Assembly (NCBI GenBank): GCA_021815285.1
Contig: JAKAHE010000086.1
Location: 1-8,268, forward strand
Source of the DNA: Nitrospirota bacterium
Lineage (GTDB): Bacteria; Nitrospirota; JACRHJ01
Reading direction: 5' to 3'
DNA length: 8,268 bases
The notes beneath the pieces are model-generated. The model made no database searches. It was not told the DNA's origin and saw nothing but the letters and a program-made list of their open reading frames with translations. Position numbers and translations under genes: made by a program. Every line of letters begins with the position of its first letter. Position 1 is the first letter of the stretch. Of the stretch, positions 1 through 6,381 are shown in pieces.

Positions 1-1
1 T

Positions 2-283
2 GCGCCGCCATATTTCCTCGGCGACAACGTGTATCGGGTGCTGAAGGCCGTAACGCCGAAACGTTCCGTAGCCTACGACTACTCGACGGTGAAGTTCCTG
101 AGCCTGAACACGGGCAGGCTTAAAGCGCGGGGGCTGGTGTATTTCGAAGGCCCCGTCCCGCCGGGGAACCCGTGGAAGTATTACGTCTTCCGCGGCTTGA
201 ACGACCCGAAAATCTACAAAGGCCCGATGGCGGAAAATATAATACAGATTTACAACTACCAGAGGCAGGTGACGGGAAATTAA
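2..283 (+). CDS. Unrecognised protein, C-terminal 93 residues (5' end outside window)
   Basis: The frame is open from the first bases of the window to a TAA at 281-283, so this is the tail of a longer gene. An internal GTG at 29 is probably not the start, because the reading frame continues upstream of it. The visible tail is rich in aromatic residues, glycine and proline (for example VYFEGPVPPGNPWKYYVF) and shows no transmembrane segment, cysteine or known motif. It looks like a folded, beta-rich or extracytoplasmic domain, but that is only an impression from composition. I do not recognise the family. The stop codon overlaps the stop codon of the convergent phosphoesterase gene by 4 bp. Coding status is supported by the uninterrupted frame and by ordinary amino-acid composition. 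Confidence 0.6.
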   Translation, partial: APPYFLGDNVYRVLKAVTPKRSVAYDYSTVKFLSLNTGRLKARGLVYFEGPVPPGNPWKYYVFRGLNDPKIYKGPMAENIIQIYNYQRQVTGN

Positions 284-1326
284 ATCGTCTTCAGCACAGG
301 CGCAAAGACGGGGTCTACCTTGGCGAGCTGGACGAGGACGAATTTCTCAAGCCCCTTGTTGTCCGTCAGCAGCAGGCCGTTCGGCAGGCTCTTCTGCGGG
401 ATGTTCGCGCGGCCCATTGACTTGTGCCCTCCCGCGCTTCCGATTTTTCCGAATGCGGTGCGGGAGAGATAACCCGCGTCTTTTTTCACGCCGTCGTTTC
501 TGAACACAACGACAAGCTCCGTTCCGACTACGCCCATGACAAGCGCCCACTCCACGTGCTCCACGCGTATAAGAAAGTCCGCGATCTGCACGCATACGTC
601 GTACGTTGGAACCGGGCCTAAGTGGGAAAACATCACTCCCTGGACAAACCGCCGCCGCACAAGCGCTATGGAGAAGTAGTCCAGCGACTCGCGTGAGAAC
701 TGGGAGAACTCTATGCGCTTTACGATGTCTCTGTCGGACTTCGTTCGAAGCCACCGAAGCGCGTCCACGTCTCCGGGCGAGAGCTCCGACATGAAGTTTC
801 GTGAGTCCGTCTTTATGCCGTAGAGGAGCGCGCTCGCAATGCCGCGCGTGAGGCGCACCCCAGCCGCGCGCATGTATTCCGTCATTATCGACGCCGTAGC
901 GAGGTAGTCCGGCCTGATGTCCGCAAAGGCCGCCTTGCGTTCCATGAGGACAGGGTGATGGTCGATTACTATGTCGCAGCGCGGGAGGGCGAAGTCCGTG
1001 AAGAACTGCGGCTGGGAATCCACAAGCGCAATCCTGTCCGCGTCCCGCGCTTCCGCCTCCGAGATTGGAGCAGCCGGAATCTTCAATTGGCGGATCATTG
1101 ACGCGTTCTCCGGCCTGCCCACCGCGCCGGTATAGTTCATCTCCACACTGAGCCCGCCCTTGGTCTTCTCTTCCAGCACCTGCTTCAAGGCCATGGCGGA
1201 GGCAAGGGCGTCGGGGTCCGGGTTCCCGTATATCAGCACGCGAAGGAGCCTCGCCCCGTCAACCACGGCGAGCATTTCCTTTAGAAGTTCGGCTGCGGGC
1301 TTTGCCGGTATGGGCCGGTTTGTCAT
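280..1326 (-). CDS. DHH/DHHA1 family phosphoesterase (NrnA/RecJ-like), 348 aa
   Basis: This is a DHH-superfamily metal-dependent phosphoesterase, the group that includes NrnA oligoribonuclease/pAp phosphatase and RecJ. Numbered from the ATG at 1326, motif I is NPDPDALASA at 35-44, motif II is the Asp of ALVDSQ (D103), motif III is IDHHP (D122, H123, H124), and motif IV is GIKTDSRNF (D174). These supply the usual Mn-binding aspartates and histidines. The C-terminal DHHA1 domain carries the substrate-binding GSAGGHKSMGRA loop at 297-306. Length is slightly above the usual 310-330 of NrnA proteins. A longer frame begins at 1434, but its extra 36 residues are unlike the family, overlap the divergent cysteine-rich gene and would put a perfect -10 promoter inside the gene, so 1326 is chosen. 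Likely role: hydrolysis of short oligonucleotides, pAp or cyclic-dinucleotide products in the cytoplasm. The exact substrate cannot be read from sequence. Confidence 0.9.
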   Translation of the reverse strand: MTNRPIPAKPAAELLKEMLAVVDGARLLRVLIYGNPDPDALASAMALKQVLEEKTKGGLSVEMNYTGAVGRPENASMIRQLKIPAAPISEAEARDADRIALVDSQPQFFTDFALPRCDIVIDHHPVLMERKAAFADIRPDYLATASIMTEYMRAAGVRLTRGIASALLYGIKTDSRNFMSELSPGDVDALRWLRTKSDRDIVKRIEFSQFSRESLDYFSIALVRRRFVQGVMFSHLGPVPTYDVCVQIADFLIRVEHVEWALVMGVVGTELVVVFRNDGVKKDAGYLSRTAFGKIGSAGGHKSMGRANIPQKSLPNGLLLTDNKGLEKFVLVQLAKVDPVFAPVLKTI

Positions 1327-1333
1327 ACGGATT

Positions 1334-1342
1334 ATTATAGCA
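1334..1342 (-). promoter_or_regulatory. Perfect extended -10 promoter of the phosphoesterase gene
   Basis: Read on the minus strand the sequence is TGCTATAAT, a complete TGn-TATAAT extended -10 element. Seven bases separate it from the ATG at 1326, so transcription would begin at or one base before the start codon. No Shine-Dalgarno sequence lies in those seven bases. The -35 region 17 bases upstream (TTCCTT) is poor, which extended -10 promoters tolerate. This suggests a leaderless transcript. It is inferred from sequence only. Confidence 0.6.
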
Positions 1343-1412
1343 GAACAACTATGGAAAAGGAAAAAATCGCTCTTTCGTGTAACTTCCGCGCTGCGCGAGC
1401 CGTCTTTTTTGT

Positions 1413-1595
1413 ATGGCGAATACCCGTTGTCCATACCTGCTCAAAACGGTGGCTTACCACTGCTGCACGGCCAACGAGTCGTATTGCCCAAGTAATTTTT
1501 ATCTTAAAAAATACTGCATTACCGATTTATGCAGGACATGTCCGTTCTACCTCGGCTATCACCTGAAGAAGTCCGGAGATTCTGGCGCGGCGTAA
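1413..1595 (+). CDS. Small cysteine-rich protein, 60 aa
   Basis: Seven cysteines sit in 60 residues, at positions 6, 17, 18, 25, 35, 40 and 43. They lie within short aromatic-rich blocks: CPYLL, YHCCTANESYCPSNFY, KKYCITDLCRTCPFYL. The frame CPYL...YC...YC...CPFYL resembles small CPYL/CPxY-type proteins I associate with Nitrospirota and Desulfobacterota genomes, probably a metal- or Fe-S-binding or disulfide-stabilised fold. That is recollection of a pattern, not a database match. There is no signal peptide or membrane segment. The ATG at 1413 has no clear ribosome-binding site; the frame is open upstream only to a stop at 1380-1382, and no other common start is available. The gene is 10 bp upstream of the two-helix membrane protein gene and probably co-transcribed with it, divergent from the phosphoesterase gene. 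The main doubt is its small size. Confidence 0.68.
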   Translation: MANTRCPYLLKTVAYHCCTANESYCPSNFYLKKYCITDLCRTCPFYLGYHLKKSGDSGAA

Positions 1596-1605
1596 CAGAC
1601 CGATA

Positions 1606-1932
1606 ATGAAGACAGACACTGATCGGCAGAAGCTTGCTTATATCGTTCCCGCGCTGATTCTCGCGGCGGGCCTTGCCGTATCAGCCGTTATATACGTTAC
1701 GGCGGGCACGGTGCAGGAGACTGCGCTGGGGCCGGGATTCGATTCCAAGGAATACCTGCGCGAGCTGGAAACGTACGGCGGGACGGCCAACGTCCTCGCG
1801 GCGGAATTTATGCAGTGGTTCGAGGGGCTTTGGCGCGGAAGGGAGCTTGCGTTTACTGTAGCCGTTATAACCGTGATTGTCTCGTTTTTAGTTTTCTTCA
1901 CAGGCCGCCGTTTCAATTCCGGCCAGAAATAA
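1606..1932 (+). CDS. Conserved-type small inner-membrane protein with two helices, 108 aa
   Basis: The protein has a short charged N-terminus (MKTDTDRQKL), a first hydrophobic helix at about 11-33, a soluble loop of about 47 residues, and a second helix at about 81-99 ending in the basic tail GRRFNSGQK. The positive-inside rule predicts both ends in the cytoplasm and the loop (including ETYGGTANVLAAEFMQWFEGLW) outside. I know no named family for it, and no catalytic motif is visible. It follows the cysteine-rich gene by 10 bp on the same strand, so the two probably act together or at least share a transcript. It converges on rng with only 14 bp between the stop codons and no visible terminator hairpin. 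The ATG at 1606 lacks a strong ribosome-binding site, but the hydrophobic first helix requires a start close to this point. Confidence 0.78.
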   Translation: MKTDTDRQKLAYIVPALILAAGLAVSAVIYVTAGTVQETALGPGFDSKEYLRELETYGGTANVLAAEFMQWFEGLWRGRELAFTVAVITVIVSFLVFFTGRRFNSGQK

Positions 1933-1946
1933 CCACGCTTCCGGTT

Positions 1947-3473
1947 TTACACCATCACAATATCGTACTGCTCCTGGTGGAGCGTGGCGTCGGCCTTGAT
2001 TATGAGTTTTTTCTTGAGTTCCATCTCCAGGTCCTCGACGCCCTGGCGCTCCTCGTCGTAGAGGAGGTCCGCCACTTCCGGGTTCACGGAGACCATTATC
2101 TTTTTCTCCTTCGAGGAATGTGAAATCCTGCGTATCTCGCGGAATATCTCGTAGCAGACGGTCACGCTGCTCTTGATGAACCCGCGTCCTTCGCAGTAAG
2201 GACACGGCTCGCAGAGACTTCTCCCGAGGCTCTCCCGCGTGCGCTTCCTGGTCATTTCAATCAGGCCCAGGTCGGAGAGGTGGTATATGTTCGTCTTGGC
2301 CTTGTCGTGCGAGAGGTATTCCTGAAGGGATGTGTATACCTTGCGGCGGTTCTCCTCTTTCTCCATGTCGATCAGGTCGAGGATGATTATGCCGCCGATA
2401 TTCCTCAGGCGCAGCTGGTAGGCGATTTCCCTTACGGCCTCGAGGTTCGTCTTGAGTATCGTGTCCTCGAGGTTCCTCTTGCCCACGTAGCGCCCGGTGT
2501 TCACGTCTATGGCGGTCAGGGCCTCGGACTGGTCTATTACAATATATCCGCCGGACTTGAGCCACACCTTCCGCCCCAGCGCGCGGGAGATCTCTATTTC
2601 GACGTCATAGGCGTCGAATATCGGCTCTTCCTTGTCGTAGAGCTCAACCTTGTCAATCAGCTGCGGCAGGTATGATTCCGCGAATTCCCTGACGCGCTGG
2701 TATTCCGAGGCGCTGTCCATCACGAGCCTTTCCACGTCAGGGGTGAAGAGGTCGCGGATTGTGCGGAAGACAAGGTCTAAGTCGTAATGAAGCACCGACG
2801 GCGCGGAGAGCTTTTCGTTCTTTTTCAGTATCCTCTGCCAGAGAAGCTCAAGAAAGTCCATGTCGCGCCTGAGCTCGGACTCGTCCTGTCCCTCGGATAC
2901 CGTCCGGACGATGTATCCGGAACCGTTTTTTTTGAGCGAGCTTACAATATCTTTCAGACGTTTTCTCTCCGTCTCGCTCTCTATGCGCCTTGAGATTCCG
3001 ACGTGGTCTACGGTCGGCATGTACACGACGTATCTTCCGGGCAGGGTAACATAGCTCGTTACGCGAGCGCCCTTGGTGCCGATAGGCTCCTTAGCCACCT
3101 GGACTATTATCTCCTGCCCCTCCTGGAGAAGTTCCTCGATCGTCATGGTGGAAGGGCGCCTGCGCCTTGGTCTCGCCTCGTCCTCAAGGTCGATCTCGTC
3201 TTCCTCCGTCATGTCTTCCGCCATCATCCTGGCGTATTCTTCCATGGAGTTATAGACGTCGGCAACATATAAAAAAGCCGATTTTTCAAGACCGATGTCC
3301 ACAAAGGCGGCCTGCATACCCGGAAGGACCTTCACGACCCGGCCCTTGTAGACGTTGCCGGTGTTGCCGCGGTCCTTCGCGCGCTCGATGAATATCTCCG
3401 TAACGAGCTTGTTCTCCAGCAGGGCGACGCGCGTCTCCTGGTTTGTTGCGTTTACTATTATCTCAGTTGACAT
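1947..3473 (-). CDS. rng: Ribonuclease G (RNase E/G family), 508 aa
   Basis: This is a single-strand-specific endoribonuclease that matures the 16S rRNA 5' end and turns over mRNA; length is close to E. coli RNase G (489 aa). The N-terminus (MSTEIIVNATNQETRVALLE) is typical. An S1 RNA-binding domain spans about 38-130 (GNVYKGRVVKVLPGMQAAFVD) and is interrupted by an acidic then basic insert at about 80-108. The 5'-sensor/RNase H-like region follows, then the DNase I-like catalytic domain with the two Mg-binding aspartates D323 (AIDVNTGRY) and D366 (IIILDLID). The Zn-link cysteines are C424 and C427 (CPYCEGRG), with an additional C421 nearby. RNase E's long C-terminal scaffold is absent, which favours RNase G. 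It lies 191 bp downstream of the radical SAM gene, in a gap filled by a palindrome. No strong ribosome-binding site precedes the ATG. Confidence 0.96.
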   Translation of the reverse strand: MSTEIIVNATNQETRVALLENKLVTEIFIERAKDRGNTGNVYKGRVVKVLPGMQAAFVDIGLEKSAFLYVADVYNSMEEYARMMAEDMTEEDEIDLEDEARPRRRRPSTMTIEELLQEGQEIIVQVAKEPIGTKGARVTSYVTLPGRYVVYMPTVDHVGISRRIESETERKRLKDIVSSLKKNGSGYIVRTVSEGQDESELRRDMDFLELLWQRILKKNEKLSAPSVLHYDLDLVFRTIRDLFTPDVERLVMDSASEYQRVREFAESYLPQLIDKVELYDKEEPIFDAYDVEIEISRALGRKVWLKSGGYIVIDQSEALTAIDVNTGRYVGKRNLEDTILKTNLEAVREIAYQLRLRNIGGIIILDLIDMEKEENRRKVYTSLQEYLSHDKAKTNIYHLSDLGLIEMTRKRTRESLGRSLCEPCPYCEGRGFIKSSVTVCYEIFREIRRISHSSKEKKIMVSVNPEVADLLYDEERQGVEDLEMELKKKLIIKADATLHQEQYDIVMV

Positions 3474-3534
3474 TTGGGTTCGTTGTTCCGTCTTCTTTTA
3501 TGGTATTTCAGGCTCATTTCCGGTTGACTCCCTC

Positions 3535-3624
3535 GGAAATTTCTAAACTTGCGCGCTATGACGAAAAAACTCGCTTCGCTCGGACAGTTTCCGTCATGGC
3601 CGCTTTGCTTCGTTAAGAAATTCC
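3535..3624. repeat. Imperfect inverted repeat, about 90 bp, upstream of rng
   Basis: The outer arms GGAAATTTCT (3535-3544) and AGAAATTCC (3616-3624) are near-complementary. The inner arms ATGACG (3558-3563) and CGTCAT (3592-3597) pair exactly, and AAACT (3567-3571) pairs with AGTTT (3586-3590), leaving a 14-base loop at 3572-3585. The element occupies most of the 191-bp gap between the radical SAM gene and rng. It begins about 62 bp upstream of the rng start codon. Its size and two-level symmetry suggest a dispersed palindromic element rather than a simple terminator, since no hairpin is directly followed by a T-run. It might still influence rng transcript stability. Confidence 0.65.
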
Positions 3625-3664
3625 ATCTCGGTCGTCAAATGTTCCTTCGCCTGAAACACATTTA

Positions 3665-6295
3665 TTAATACATCCGCAGCCGTTTTATACGCGCCGCCCT
3701 GGATTCCTCCCGCGAAAGTCCGAATATCGACTGCACGGCCTCGAAGGGCTTTGCGCTTTTGCCGCCGGACTCGGTAAGGCTAAAGACAACGGTTTCGCCC
3801 TGCGTTTTGTCATCGCGAGGAGCCAATGGCGACGCGGCAATCCCAGAATTTAAAACCTGAGATTGCGAAGCTCGGCTCGCAATGACATCTGTCTCGCCGC
3901 TATTTACTCGAAGGCTCTGCACCATCGGCCTTACATCTACCTCCCTGCTTCCTTTGTCGGAGACGCGCGTTACGACCGCGCTGTCCCTCGCAAGGAACGC
4001 CTCTATCATGGCTTCGGCGTCCGCTCCAGCCGGGACCTCCGCTTCGTATTCAAAATGGGTGATTCCGACCCCCGCCGGGGCCTCTTTCGGCGACAGGTAC
4101 CGGGCCTCGAAGACCCGGACACCAGACGGCAGCGCCAGGTTCAGGGCATTTGCAGCCGTTTTCAAGTCTATAGCATAACTCAGTTCCATGTCAAGGATTT
4201 CCGCCTCGGACTCTATCCCCACTGCGAGCGCGGGGCCAAAAGAGAGCTTCGGGTGCGGGTTATACCCCTCCGAGAAGGCCACCGGCAGGCCCGCGCGGGA
4301 TATTGCCCTGAAAAAGAGCGTCATCATCTCCGTATGCGAGAGCATCGCAAGCGGCATGAGTTTTGAATATCCGATGCGCATCCTGGCGGGCAATGATTTA
4401 GCGGGAGAATTGTGCAACTCGCCCTCTCTCTTAATCCCTCCCCTCGCAGGCGGGGGAAGGGGCAGGGATCTGTCTACCTCTTTACACCCAAGCCCGCAGG
4501 CAAGACATTTCTTCAGGCAGTCCGGGGTGGTCTCGCCGTTAAGCGCCCTTTCAAGCTCGCGTTTAAAAAATTTATCGCTGACACCGCAGTCGATATGACT
4601 CCAGGGCAATATCTCGTCCAGGGCGAAAGCGCGCGCCGCCTCCGCCTCGACATCAAGACCGGCGTCATGGAACGCATCCAGCCACGTCTGCCATTCGAAC
4701 TCCTCCGTCCAGCCGTCGAAACGCGCGCCCTTCTTCCAGGCGTTAAAGAGAGCGGCCCCGATCTCTCTGCCGCCCCTTGCGAATGCGGACTCGAGCGCGC
4801 TCATCTCGGCCAGGCCCGTCTTCATGGCAAAGGGTTTTCTGCCCAGCGCGCCGCCGAGAATCTCCTTTTTTCTTCTCATCTCGGCGATTGGTATCTGCCC
4901 CATGCGCTGAAAAGGCGTGTGCGCCTTCGGCACGAAAACCGACACGCCGACGTTCACGCCCTTTCGCCCGCCGCCTGCACCCTTTCCGGCGTTCAATACC
5001 TTTCGGCAAGTTTCGATTATCCCGCGCAGGTCTTCGTCCGTCTCAGACGGCAGGCCCACCATGAAATAGAGCTTTATAAGGTTCCAGCCGGAAGAGAATA
5101 CGGCGGAGGCGGTTTCCACGAGGGAATCCTCCGTGATATTTTTATTTATCACGTCCCGAAGGCGCTGCGTGCCGGCCTCCGGCGCTATCGTGAAGCCCGT
5201 CTTCCTCACCCGGCCTATTTCCCGGCAAATTTCCGGCGTGAGCGTCCCCACGCGGAGCGACGGAAGCGATACGGAGACCTTCCTCGGCTCGTACGTGTCC
5301 ATAAGCCCCTTCACCAGTGGCAGGAGGCATGAGTAATCCCCCGCCGAAAGCGAGGAGAGGGATATCTCGTCGAAGCCCGTCGATGAAACGGCGGCGTCGG
5401 CCAGGGCCATGACACGTTCCAGGCTTCTCTCCCGCGCAGGCCGGTAGACATACCCGGCCTGGCAGAACCGGCACCCGCGCGGGCACCCGCGAGAGATCTC
5501 GAGCGTAACGCGGTTATGCACGGCGGCCATGTACGGAACCGGCGGACAAACTGGAAACGGGGCCGCATCGATATTGTTTACCACGCGCCTCTTTACCTTG
5601 TCCTGCCCGCCGGCGATGTTTTTTATGTGTTTTATCTTCCCGTCAGGGTATTTGGATACCTCGAAATGCGCCGGCACGTATATGCCCTCAATCTTAGAGA
5701 TCGCTTCAAGGAGCGCCGTCTTGTCTCTCACGCCTCTTTTCTTGAAATCGAGCAGGACGTCCGAAATCTCCAGCACGGATTCCTCGGAGTCTCCGATATC
5801 GAATGCGTCTATGAATTCCGCCAGAGGCTCCGGGGAGAGCGCGCACGGCCCGCCCGCGATAACCAGGGGATGGGAGGCATCACGGTCTTTAGCGTATATC
5901 GGGATGCCCGCAAGGTCGAGCATATTCAGGACGTTTGAATATGAAAGCTCGTACTGGAGCGTGAAGGCGACTACGTCCATCTCGCCGAGCGGCGTGAAAC
6001 CTTCGAGGGCGTAGAGAGGCAGGTTATGCTCCCTTAGTTTTTCCTCCATGTCCCGCCACGGCGCGAAAGCCCTCTGCGCCCATATCTCGGGGCGCGAATT
6101 CAGTATCTCGTAGAGTATTTTTATGCCTATGTGGGACATGCCGACTTCGTAGGCGTCCGGGAAGCAGAGCGCCCAGGAAAGCCGGACGGACGAAGGGTCC
6201 TTCACGACGGCGTTTATCTCGGAGCCGATATAGCGCGATGGCTTGGAGACTAGGGGGAGGATTTGGAAAATTTTATCTTTTATATCTGTGGTCAT
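3665..6295 (-). CDS. Radical SAM protein (TIGR03960-like) fused to DUF2344 (TIGR03936-like), 876 aa
   Basis: The N-terminal region (about 1-230, including WALCFPDAYEVGMSHIGIK) has the B12-binding-like fold of this family, but no DxHxxG cobalamin motif. The radical SAM core follows, with the Fe-S cluster cysteines C271, C275 and C278 in CPRGCRFCQAGY, a GFTIAPEAGTQRLRDVINK block at 367-385, and KLYFMVGLPSETDED at 408-422. A second cysteine group, C593, C597, C600 and C604 (CLKKCLACGLGC), closes the first module and probably binds a further cluster or zinc. A DUF2344 domain runs from about 637 (MRIGYSKLMPLAMLSHTE) to the end. The two modules are separate neighbouring genes in some bacteria and fused in others. 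The substrate is unknown; the recurrent position beside rng hints at RNA or ribosome-related modification. Two palindromic repeats are translated within it, at about 610-632 and 804-829. A weak GAGAG ribosome-binding site precedes the ATG. Confidence 0.92.
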   Translation of the reverse strand: MTTDIKDKIFQILPLVSKPSRYIGSEINAVVKDPSSVRLSWALCFPDAYEVGMSHIGIKILYEILNSRPEIWAQRAFAPWRDMEEKLREHNLPLYALEGFTPLGEMDVVAFTLQYELSYSNVLNMLDLAGIPIYAKDRDASHPLVIAGGPCALSPEPLAEFIDAFDIGDSEESVLEISDVLLDFKKRGVRDKTALLEAISKIEGIYVPAHFEVSKYPDGKIKHIKNIAGGQDKVKRRVVNNIDAAPFPVCPPVPYMAAVHNRVTLEISRGCPRGCRFCQAGYVYRPARERSLERVMALADAAVSSTGFDEISLSSLSAGDYSCLLPLVKGLMDTYEPRKVSVSLPSLRVGTLTPEICREIGRVRKTGFTIAPEAGTQRLRDVINKNITEDSLVETASAVFSSGWNLIKLYFMVGLPSETDEDLRGIIETCRKVLNAGKGAGGGRKGVNVGVSVFVPKAHTPFQRMGQIPIAEMRRKKEILGGALGRKPFAMKTGLAEMSALESAFARGGREIGAALFNAWKKGARFDGWTEEFEWQTWLDAFHDAGLDVEAEAARAFALDEILPWSHIDCGVSDKFFKRELERALNGETTPDCLKKCLACGLGCKEVDRSLPLPPPARGGIKREGELHNSPAKSLPARMRIGYSKLMPLAMLSHTEMMTLFFRAISRAGLPVAFSEGYNPHPKLSFGPALAVGIESEAEILDMELSYAIDLKTAANALNLALPSGVRVFEARYLSPKEAPAGVGITHFEYEAEVPAGADAEAMIEAFLARDSAVVTRVSDKGSREVDVRPMVQSLRVNSGETDVIASRASQSQVLNSGIAASPLAPRDDKTQGETVVFSLTESGGKSAKPFEAVQSIFGLSREESRAARIKRLRMY
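3809..3886. repeat. 78-bp palindromic element with GTCATyGCGAG ends, inserted in-frame in coding sequence
   Basis: The ends are GTCATCGCGAG (3809-3819) and CTCGCAATGAC (3876-3886), inverted repeats with one mismatch in 11. A second inverted pair, GCAATCCCAG (3837-3846) and CTGAGATTGC (3857-3866), has one mismatch in 10 and encloses an AT-rich 10-base centre. Spacers between outer and inner arms differ (17 and 9 bases). The arms match a palindromic repeat type dispersed through many bacterial genomes (GTCATTGCGAG...GCAATCTC). Length is exactly 26 codons, giving residues V804 to D829 of the host protein without a frame change or stop. Confidence 0.85.
4422..4468. repeat. GC-rich palindromic repeat translated in the interdomain linker
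   Basis: A C-rich then G-rich hairpin spans 4436-4461: CGC (4445-4447) pairs with GCG (4450-4452), and the CCC runs at 4441-4443 and 4436-4438 pair with GGG at 4454-4456 and 4459-4461, with one wobble and one mismatch. It is flanked by CCCTCTCTCTTAAT and GGCAGGGAT. This resembles widespread intergenic palindromes whose accidental translations read like LPLPPPARGGIKREGE. Here that peptide is residues 611-626 of the radical SAM/DUF2344 protein, directly after its second cysteine group. Boundaries are approximate. Confidence 0.6.
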
Positions 6296-6308
6296 TTATC
6301 TCTCATCT

Positions 6309-6364
6309 GTAGCCACCCGATTTATCGGGCGAATTTAAAAGCGCCCCATAAATGGGGCAGCTAC
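6309..6364. repeat. REPIN-like pair: two inverted 22-bp GTAGC-hairpin units
   Basis: Unit A is 6309-6330 on the plus strand; unit B is 6343-6364 on the minus strand. Each starts with GTAGC followed by a hairpin of 6-7 bp with a 2-base turn. The units are identical at 18 of 22 positions. Two of the four differences are the paired positions 11 and 18, where G-C in unit A is C-G in unit B, so pairing is kept. A 12-base AT-rich spacer separates them, and the two GTAGC ends can pair with each other to close a three-way structure. GTAG at the foot of a hairpin, in inverted pairs, is the pattern of REP/BIME elements mobilised by RAYT transposases. The element lies between rodA and the radical SAM gene, 13 bp from the latter's start codon. 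Confidence 0.75.
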
Positions 6365-6381
6365 TGTTTCATTCTTCGGGG

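Noticed and set aside
286..310. CGTCTT/AAGACG inverted repeat just after the left gene, as a terminator
   Set aside because: The loop is long (13 bases), no T-run follows, and the sequence is coding for the phosphoesterase C-terminus.
1387..1410. Possible terminator on the plus strand: CGCG-CTG-CGCG hairpin followed by a T-run
   Set aside because: The stem is only 4 bp and seven bases separate it from the T-run, and it lies in a divergent promoter region where a terminator is not expected.
1327..1434. A 36-residue N-terminal extension of the phosphoesterase starting at 1434
   Set aside because: It is unlike the family, overlaps the divergent cysteine-rich gene, and would place a perfect -10 promoter within the gene.
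4412..5332. Plus-strand open frame of 306 codons antisense to the radical SAM gene
   Set aside because: It is a shadow of a GC-rich gene: arginine-rich, with no recognisable motif, opposite a protein with clear family signatures.
6309..6364. The twin hairpins read as a rodA transcription terminator
   Set aside because: Neither hairpin is followed by a U-tract on the minus strand, and the GTAGC-headed inverted symmetry is better explained as a REPIN-like element.
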